Shown piece after piece: positions 29,194 to 34,778 of a stretch of 34,778 bases of DNA. The position numbers and the translations under genes are program-made. Each line of letters starts with the position of its first letter. Positions within the stretch are counted from its first letter, which is position 1. The notes below the pieces were generated by a model that saw only the letters and a list, made by a program, of their open reading frames with translations, did no database searches and was not told the origin of the DNA. Source of the stretch: Candidatus Aminicenantota bacterium (GTDB lineage: Bacteria; Acidobacteriota; Aminicenantia; JAMOAD01); assembly GCA_027067555.1 (NCBI GenBank), contig JAMOVU010000104.1, positions 1 to 34,778 on the forward strand, given 5' to 3'.

Positions 29194-30837
29194 ATGAATA
29201 AAAATAATGATTTTCGGGTTTCTATTTCTCTAATTACAACCTGCAAGGGTAGATTGTATTATTTGAAAAAAGTCTTGCCATCATGGCTTGCTCTTAATTA
29301 TGATAATTACGACATTATAGTAGTTGATTATGATGATCCGGACGGAACTGAAGAGTATATAAAAAAGAATAAACGGAGGCTTTTGAAAGGATCCAAGTGT
29401 AAAGATATTAAAGTTGTAAAAGTTAGTAACAAACCTTATTTTAATTTGAATGATGCGAGAAATAAAGGAATAGAGGCTTCAGATTCTGAGCTTATCTTCA
29501 TGATTGATTCTGATATTTTTATAAAAAGCAGGAAAATTCTACAAATAATAAACATTGAATATCAAAAGGGAACCGTCTTCTGGTCTACTTTTCCTGTTTT
29601 TACCTCATTGTATAAGGAAGTGTCGGATTACTATGAGGATGAATTTAAGGTGAAAATAGGTTATTTAGCTATACTCCCTTTTGTCTCTGTGAAAAGGGAT
29701 CTTACTGGAACTGTCTGTTTTTTGAGAAAAAATTGGGAGATGAGCGGTAAATATAATACGAAAATTAATGAGAAAGGGTATGGCTTTGATGACAGGGAAT
29801 TTTATTTGAGGTATCTTAATATTACTTTTTTTGAAGATTACACAGGTAAAAACCCAGAAAAAAGCATTCTTTGCAGAATGTCGGAGGTATTTTTGGATAA
29901 AATTAAAGTTTTTAAGTATTATGAACTAAGGGAAATTCCAAACAGAGTTGATGAAAGAGGTAGGTTTTATCCCAATAGCTCAAGAGATACTAATTTTGAA
30001 AACAAATCTTTTATAAGAGATTTTTTTGAAGGATTTTATGTGAAGATAGGAATTAGTAAAAATTATTTTATAAAGATAAAAAAAACGGAATCTGTTTTTT
30101 ATCGTTTAAAATCAAAAAATAAATGGTTAGTTCCTTATATCTATTTTATCATAGGAATAAAGAGATGGAATTTAAAAGATTACAAAAAATCTATATTTTT
30201 TCTAAAAAAAAGTTTAAGAGCAAATAATTATAAAATCCCTCATTTTAGGCTACTTAGAATTAAAACACTTTTCAAAATACATATAGTTAAAAAATACGGA
30301 GAAGGCAAGGATTGTAATAGATGTTTAGTAGAAATAATTGATACTCTAAGTAAGAAAAAAAGAAAAAATGAAATTGAGTATAAACTTCTTTTAGATTCTT
30401 TTTTTGAGTTGAGAAGAAAAGAGGATTTTATTAAGCTCGGTAAAAAGATAATTGCAAATAAAAAATTTGACCCGGATTTTAAGTTTTCGGTGATATTTAA
30501 AATGGCGGTGTTCAGAGAGGAAATGAATGGAAGTAAAGATTATTTTAAAAAGGCTTTAAAGCTTCTTGAAAGTTTTAAGAAAGACAGAATAAATATACAC
30601 AGAAAAGCATCGATTCTCAAACATCTTGGCAGGTACAATGAGGCAATCAAATTATACAAGGATTTGCTTAATTATGGCTCTGATGAAAATTTTAAGGCAA
30701 ATATTAATTTTCACATTGGTGAAATATATTACATTCAAAACCAAAAAAATAAAGCAAAGAAATATTTATTAATTGCTTGTAAGCTTAATCCCTTTCATAG
30801 AAAAGCAAAAGAATATTTAAAGTCTTTAGGAAATTGA
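29194..30837 (+). CDS. Glycosyltransferase family 2 with C-terminal TPR-like repeats
   Basis: VSISLITTCKGRLYYLKKVLPSWLALNYDNYDIIVVDYDDPDGTEEYI; ARNKGIEASDSELIFMIDSDIF; KGYGFDDREFYLRYL; C-terminal TPR-like NEAIKLYKDLLNYG...ANINFHIGEIYYIQNQKNKAKKYLLIACKLNP. ATG 29194 preferred over GTG 29185. Confidence 0.85.
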   Translation: MNKNNDFRVSISLITTCKGRLYYLKKVLPSWLALNYDNYDIIVVDYDDPDGTEEYIKKNKRRLLKGSKCKDIKVVKVSNKPYFNLNDARNKGIEASDSELIFMIDSDIFIKSRKILQIINIEYQKGTVFWSTFPVFTSLYKEVSDYYEDEFKVKIGYLAILPFVSVKRDLTGTVCFLRKNWEMSGKYNTKINEKGYGFDDREFYLRYLNITFFEDYTGKNPEKSILCRMSEVFLDKIKVFKYYELREIPNRVDERGRFYPNSSRDTNFENKSFIRDFFEGFYVKIGISKNYFIKIKKTESVFYRLKSKNKWLVPYIYFIIGIKRWNLKDYKKSIFFLKKSLRANNYKIPHFRLLRIKTLFKIHIVKKYGEGKDCNRCLVEIIDTLSKKKRKNEIEYKLLLDSFFELRRKEDFIKLGKKIIANKKFDPDFKFSVIFKMAVFREEMNGSKDYFKKALKLLESFKKDRINIHRKASILKHLGRYNEAIKLYKDLLNYGSDENFKANINFHIGEIYYIQNQKNKAKKYLLIACKLNPFHRKAKEYLKSLGN

Positions 30838-30942
30838 ATAGTAATATTAGAGATATAACAACTTTAGATAGAAAATAGAAAAATTTTTGTCAATATGAGA
30901 TGAGCCCAAAATTTTTCATGTTTTTTCGAAAAGAGGTGTGGA

Positions 30943-31518
30943 ATGCCAATTGAAAATAGTGAAAAATATTTTGCGGGAGAGGTCGTTCTTTTAAAACCTA
31001 AAGTATTTAAGGATCACAGAGGTTTTTTCTATGAAGTGTTTAAAAAAAGTGAGCTTGAAAAATACGGAGTGCCTTCGAATTTTGTTCAGGAGAATCATTC
31101 TGGCTCAATTAAGAATGTTGTAAGAGGACTTCATTTTCAGTGGGAGCCTCCTATGGGAAAGTTAATGAGAGTTACAAGGGGAAAAGCTTTTTTGGTGGCT
31201 GTTGATATAAGAAAAAATTCGCCGACTTTGGGTAAGTGGATAGGTGTTGAGGCTTCAGAGGATAACAGATATATGCTCTGGGCTCCTTATTATTTTGCGA
31301 GAGGATTTGCGGTTTTATCAGATTATGCAGAAATTCAGTATCTTGTTACTGGAGAGTACAACAATAAAGCTGAATCAGGCATATTATGGAATGATTCTGA
31401 AATAGGAATTGAGTGGCCTGTGGAAAATCCCATTCTTTCGGAAAAGGATAGGAATGCTCAAACTCTTAAGGAATGGCTTAATAGACCGGAATCGGATAAT
31501 TTTGTCTGGAACAAATAG
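30943..31518 (+). CDS. rfbC: dTDP-4-dehydrorhamnose 3,5-epimerase family protein
   Basis: FKDHRGFFYEVFKKSELEKYGVPSNFVQENHSGSIKNVVRGLHFQWEPPMGKLMRVTRGKAFLVAVDIRKNSPTLGKW; FARGFAVLSDYAEIQYLVTGEYN. Confidence 0.93.
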   Translation: MPIENSEKYFAGEVVLLKPKVFKDHRGFFYEVFKKSELEKYGVPSNFVQENHSGSIKNVVRGLHFQWEPPMGKLMRVTRGKAFLVAVDIRKNSPTLGKWIGVEASEDNRYMLWAPYYFARGFAVLSDYAEIQYLVTGEYNNKAESGILWNDSEIGIEWPVENPILSEKDRNAQTLKEWLNRPESDNFVWNK

Positions 31519-31539
31519 AATCAGGGCTTTTGGTATATG

Positions 31540-31548
31540 TGATATAAT
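31540..31548 (+). promoter_or_regulatory. Extended -10 promoter TGaTATAAT before the small nucleotidyltransferase-pair gene
   Basis: TG at 31540-31541, TATAAT 31543-31548, then 6 nt to ATG 31555; no clear -35 and no SD. Confidence 0.5.
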
Positions 31549-31554
31549 AATAAT

Positions 31555-31749
31555 ATGAAAAAAGTAGTTAAAATATCAAAAAGTTTTAAAGAAGCTGAGG
31601 AGTGGGATATTGAGCAATGGCTTAGCAAAACTCCGGAAGAGAGAATGGATGATCTGCAATATTTAAGAGAGCTTTATTATAGGGTAAGAAATGAGAGTAG
31701 AAAAGGATTTCAAAGAGTTTATAGAATTATTAAACAGGTACAAAGTTAA
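31555..31749 (+). CDS. Small protein paired with nucleotidyltransferase (possible antitoxin/partner)
   Basis: 64-aa charged ORF MKKVVKISKSFKEAEEWDIEQWLSKTPEERMDDLQYLRELYYRVRNESRKGFQRVYRIIKQVQS. Resembles small proteins recalled upstream of AbiEii-like nucleotidyltransferases; overlaps the next ORF by 59 nt. Confidence 0.65.
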   Translation: MKKVVKISKSFKEAEEWDIEQWLSKTPEERMDDLQYLRELYYRVRNESRKGFQRVYRIIKQVQS

Positions 31750-32146
31750 ATATCTTGTTGTGGGGGGGTTTGCTTTTAGTTATCATGCTAAAGCAAGGTA
31801 TACCAAAGACATAGATATTTGGATTGAAAGGTCCGAAGAAAATGCAAAAAAAGTGTTAAAGGTTTTGGATGCCTTTGGATTTTCTAATGTCGGGTTGAAA
31901 TTAGAGGACTTTTTAGAAGAAGATAATATTGTTCAGCTTGGCTATGAACCTGTAAGAATAGATATATTAATGTCTTTAAAAGGAGTTGATTTTGATAGCG
32001 CATGGGAAAGTAAAACAGTCGGTCAATATGGGGATGAGATATGTTATTATATATCTGTTGAGGATTTAATCAAAAACAAGTCATCAACCGGAAGATTGAT
32101 AGATAAAGCGGATGTGGAGATTTTAGAGAAAGTAAAAAACAAATAA
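31691..32146 (+). CDS. Minimal nucleotidyltransferase (AbiEii-like/MNT fold)
   Basis: VKYLVVGGFAFSYHAKARYTKDIDIWIERSEENAKKVLKVLDAFGF: hGG plus DIDI motif of polymerase-beta-type nucleotidyltransferases. Confidence 0.8.
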   Translation: MRVEKDFKEFIELLNRYKVKYLVVGGFAFSYHAKARYTKDIDIWIERSEENAKKVLKVLDAFGFSNVGLKLEDFLEEDNIVQLGYEPVRIDILMSLKGVDFDSAWESKTVGQYGDEICYYISVEDLIKNKSSTGRLIDKADVEILEKVKNK

Positions 32147-32196
32147 GGCATAAGGGATAATTTTATGTAGTAAAAAAATTAAGAAAGGGAGAAATA

Positions 32197-33066
32197 ATGG
32201 AAATAGCTGTTATTGGCTCTAATGGTCAGCTTGGCAATGATATTTATGAAACTCTTAAAAGGGAAAAAAAATGGGATATTATAGGTTTGACTCATTCTGA
32301 TGTGGATGTTTCTGATATTGACTCTGTTTTTTCTGTTTTTAAAGAACTTAAACCAAATATAATTATTAATACTGCTGCTTTTCACAATGTTCCTCTTTGT
32401 GAGAAGGAAAAGGAAAAAGCATTTTCCGTAAATTCTCAGGGAGCGCAGAATCTTGCGGATATTTCAAATAAGTTAAAGGCCACTCTTATTCATTTTAGCA
32501 CTGATTATGTTTTTGATGGTAAAAAGAGAGCTCCCTATATTGAAACAGATGCTCCCAACCCTTTAAATGTATATGCAAAATCAAAGTTAGAAGGCGAAAA
32601 CAGAATAAGAGAAGTAGCTGAAAAATACTATATTTTGAGGGTTGCAGGGCTTTACGGTAAGTACCCTTCAAGAGTTAAAGGCTATAATTTTGTGGGTCTT
32701 ATGCTAAAACTTGCGAAAGAAAGGGATGAAATAAGGGTTGTTGCTGATGAGTTTACAACTCCTACATATACAAAGGAAATAGCAGAGCAGGTTAGGGTAA
32801 TAATAGAAAAAGAACCTCCCTATGATATTTATCATGCTACTGCTGAGGGGGAGTGCAGCTGGTATGAGTTCGCAAAAACGATATTTGAAATAGCAGATGT
32901 TAGAACTAATCTTAAAAAGGCAGAACCGGGAGAATTTGCAACAGAGGTTAATCGTCCCAAATACTCTGTACTTGAAAATTTTAATTTTAAAAAGGAAAAT
33001 TTGAATGTTTTCAAACACTGGAGAGAGGAGCTTGAAGATTATTTACAGGAAGTTAAGATAATATGA
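32197..33066 (+). CDS. rfbD: dTDP-4-dehydrorhamnose reductase family protein
   Basis: IAVIGSNGQLGNDIYETL; IINTAAFHNVPLCEKEKEKAFSVNSQGAQNLADIS; HFSTDYVFDGKKRAPYIETDAPNPLNVYAKSKLEGE. Confidence 0.93.
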   Translation: MEIAVIGSNGQLGNDIYETLKREKKWDIIGLTHSDVDVSDIDSVFSVFKELKPNIIINTAAFHNVPLCEKEKEKAFSVNSQGAQNLADISNKLKATLIHFSTDYVFDGKKRAPYIETDAPNPLNVYAKSKLEGENRIREVAEKYYILRVAGLYGKYPSRVKGYNFVGLMLKLAKERDEIRVVADEFTTPTYTKEIAEQVRVIIEKEPPYDIYHATAEGECSWYEFAKTIFEIADVRTNLKKAEPGEFATEVNRPKYSVLENFNFKKENLNVFKHWREELEDYLQEVKII

Positions 33067-34610
33067 GTATAAGAATAATAAAAGAGGTGGATGAGCTTCC
33101 AAATGGAGCAAGGGTTTTTATATATGGAACTGGCATTGCCGGAAAAGCATTCTTGTTTTATTTAAGCAAAATGCGGCCTGATGCGAAAGTATTGGGCTTT
33201 ATTGATACTTATAAATCAGGAAAATGTTGTGGGCACAAGATATACAAATTTGAAAATTTTATTAAAAAATTCAAAAAAGACGATTTTGACTTAATTTTAA
33301 TTGCTTCAATGTACTATGAGGCAATAGGAAAATTGCTCTCTGAGAATGGTGTTGAAAATTATGCATTGGTAAAGGGTAAAAATCCGGCTTATAGTATTTT
33401 CATTGAGGATAAAGATTATAAAGATTATTTAAAAAAAATATCCGATTTTTTGTTAAAAGCTCTTTTTCTGCTTTTCAGGAAAAAAAACATAATAGTAGTT
33501 GGTGAATACGGAGGAAATTTCGTTGGAAATTCCAAGTATTTTTATCTTTATTTGAAAGAAAGAGGTGTTGAGAATGTTTATTGGTTAGTGAATAACAAAG
33601 ATTATTATAATAAACTAAAGAAAGAGAATATCAAAACTTTTTTTTATGGTGGAAATTCTTATCTTTTTAAGCTTTTAACAACTTCTTTTGTAATTTTTGA
33701 TAATCGGGATTGGTGGAGGGAGTATCCTCTTCTATTAAAATTACCTTTGAAAAAGATTCAATTATGGCATGGTGTTGGTTTTAAATACATTGAACTTTCT
33801 TTATTGTCAGACAAGTTTTTAAAAAGCTTGAATATGAAAGAAAAAAAACTTTTAAAAAAACGCTATCCTTCCTATGATTTATTGGTTACAACTTCTGATT
33901 TTTATGCTGAAAAGGTTTTTGGCCCTGCATTTGATATTTCTCTTGAAAGAGTAAAGCCTCTGGGGTATCCGAGAAATGATATCTTTTACCGTGATATTCC
34001 CGGGGAAGAGATAAATACTGATAAAGAGGTTATGGAATTTGCCAGAAAGTTTAAAAAATCTGCCGGAAAAATATTAGTGTTTGCTCCTACCTTCAGGGAT
34101 CTTTCAATAAATGTTGATTTCAGGAGTGTTTTTGATTATAAAAAACTTGATGAATTTTTGAAAAAGAAAAATATTCTTTTTATTGTAAAGGGGCATTCAC
34201 TTCCGGGGATTGATTATTTTTTGGAGAATATTGATAATTATGAAAATATTTTAATTTATGATAATAAAAAGGATGTTTATCCTCTTCTAAAAATCACGGA
34301 TCTTTTGATAACAGATTATTCTTCTATTTACACTGATTTTTTACATACAAAAAGACCTGTTCTCTTTTATCCTTTTGATTATGAAGAGTATACGGATCTC
34401 CATCGTCAACTTCAGTTTGATTATAATGAAATGACACCTGGTCCAAAGGCAAAAAATTTCGGCGAGCTTTTAAATTGGGTTAATCATTTTTTGGTAGAGG
34501 GAAAAGATGGCTTTGAAAGTGATCGTGAAAGAATATTAAACCTTGCTTTCAAATACAAAGATGGAAACAGCAGCAAGAGGATATTTGAAGAAATGATGGA
34601 GCTAATGTGA
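33063..34610 (+). CDS. CDP-glycerol glycerophosphotransferase-like protein with N-terminal Rossmann-like domain
   Basis: KKIQLWHGVGFKYIELSLLS; GYPRNDIFY; ILVFAPTFRD; FIVKGHSLPG; ITDLLITDYSSIYTDFLHTKRPVLFYPFDYEEYTD are TagF/TagB-type signatures. Confidence 0.9.
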   Translation: MSIRIIKEVDELPNGARVFIYGTGIAGKAFLFYLSKMRPDAKVLGFIDTYKSGKCCGHKIYKFENFIKKFKKDDFDLILIASMYYEAIGKLLSENGVENYALVKGKNPAYSIFIEDKDYKDYLKKISDFLLKALFLLFRKKNIIVVGEYGGNFVGNSKYFYLYLKERGVENVYWLVNNKDYYNKLKKENIKTFFYGGNSYLFKLLTTSFVIFDNRDWWREYPLLLKLPLKKIQLWHGVGFKYIELSLLSDKFLKSLNMKEKKLLKKRYPSYDLLVTTSDFYAEKVFGPAFDISLERVKPLGYPRNDIFYRDIPGEEINTDKEVMEFARKFKKSAGKILVFAPTFRDLSINVDFRSVFDYKKLDEFLKKKNILFIVKGHSLPGIDYFLENIDNYENILIYDNKKDVYPLLKITDLLITDYSSIYTDFLHTKRPVLFYPFDYEEYTDLHRQLQFDYNEMTPGPKAKNFGELLNWVNHFLVEGKDGFESDRERILNLAFKYKDGNSSKRIFEEMMELM

Positions 34611-34637
34611 ATTTTTAGTTTTTAAGGAAGTGTAACT

Positions 34638-34778
34638 ATGTTAAAATTTAAGATGAAAAATCTTGCGATAATATTAGCAGGTGGTTCTGGATCAAGGCTT
34701 AAGCAGGAGACTCCCAAGCAATTTTTGAAATTAGCAGGTAAGCTTATTATAGAACATACAATTGAGAAATTTGAAAAT
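34638..34778 (+). CDS. Partial IspD/TarI-like cytidylyltransferase (C-terminus outside window)
   Basis: MLKFKMKNLAIILAGGSGSRLKQETPKQFLKLAGKLIIEHTIEKFEN: LAGGSGSRxxxxxPKQFxxLxGKxIxxHT signature. RBS aaggaag 34624-34630. Confidence 0.8.
   Translation, partial: MLKFKMKNLAIILAGGSGSRLKQETPKQFLKLAGKLIIEHTIEKFEN

Noticed and set aside
30878-30917. Inverted repeat GAAAAATTTT...AAAATTTTTC upstream of rfbC
   Set aside because: Stem is almost purely A/T with a 20-nt loop; expected by chance in AT-rich intergenic DNA.
1-34778. CRISPR arrays, tRNA/rRNA genes, transposases, integrases
   Set aside because: None seen on reading both strands: no regularly spaced direct repeats, no recognisable RNA genes, no recombinase-like ORFs in the track.

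Overview
AT-rich bacterial chromosomal segment with one strand switch. Positions 1-7668 are on the minus strand and about 7776 to the end is on the plus strand. Minus strand, in transcription order: HDOD/histidine-kinase/receiver hybrid, pyruvate phosphate dikinase, yebC, ruvC, and a partial M64-like peptidase at the left edge that the ORF track does not list. Plus strand: a large secreted BNR/sortilin-type repeat protein; a GspE/PilB-like protein whose Walker motifs look lost; ApbE; a GT4 glycosyltransferase; iorA-iorB-ptb-GH5 behind a consensus promoter; and, after a terminator-like hairpin, a long surface-glycan locus. The glycan locus contains two paralogous cyclase-family hydrolases, a 914-aa uncharacterised protein, a NeuA-like cytidylyltransferase, GT2 enzymes, a D-2-hydroxyacid dehydrogenase, an SDR, a DUF115/sialyltransferase-like protein, a TPR-radical SAM protein, rmlC and rmlD flanking a small nucleotidyltransferase (TA-like) pair, a CDP-glycerol glycerophosphotransferase-like protein, and the start of an IspD/TarI-like cytidylyltransferase. 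Most interesting: the possible CMP-sugar module with duplicated cyclases and no NeuB in view, the pseudo-ATPase GspE homologue, a TPR module shared by the radical SAM protein and the neighbouring GT2, and three genes with a -10 box exactly 6 nt before the ATG (candidate leaderless mRNAs). All family calls are by eye from protein motifs; no searches were run.
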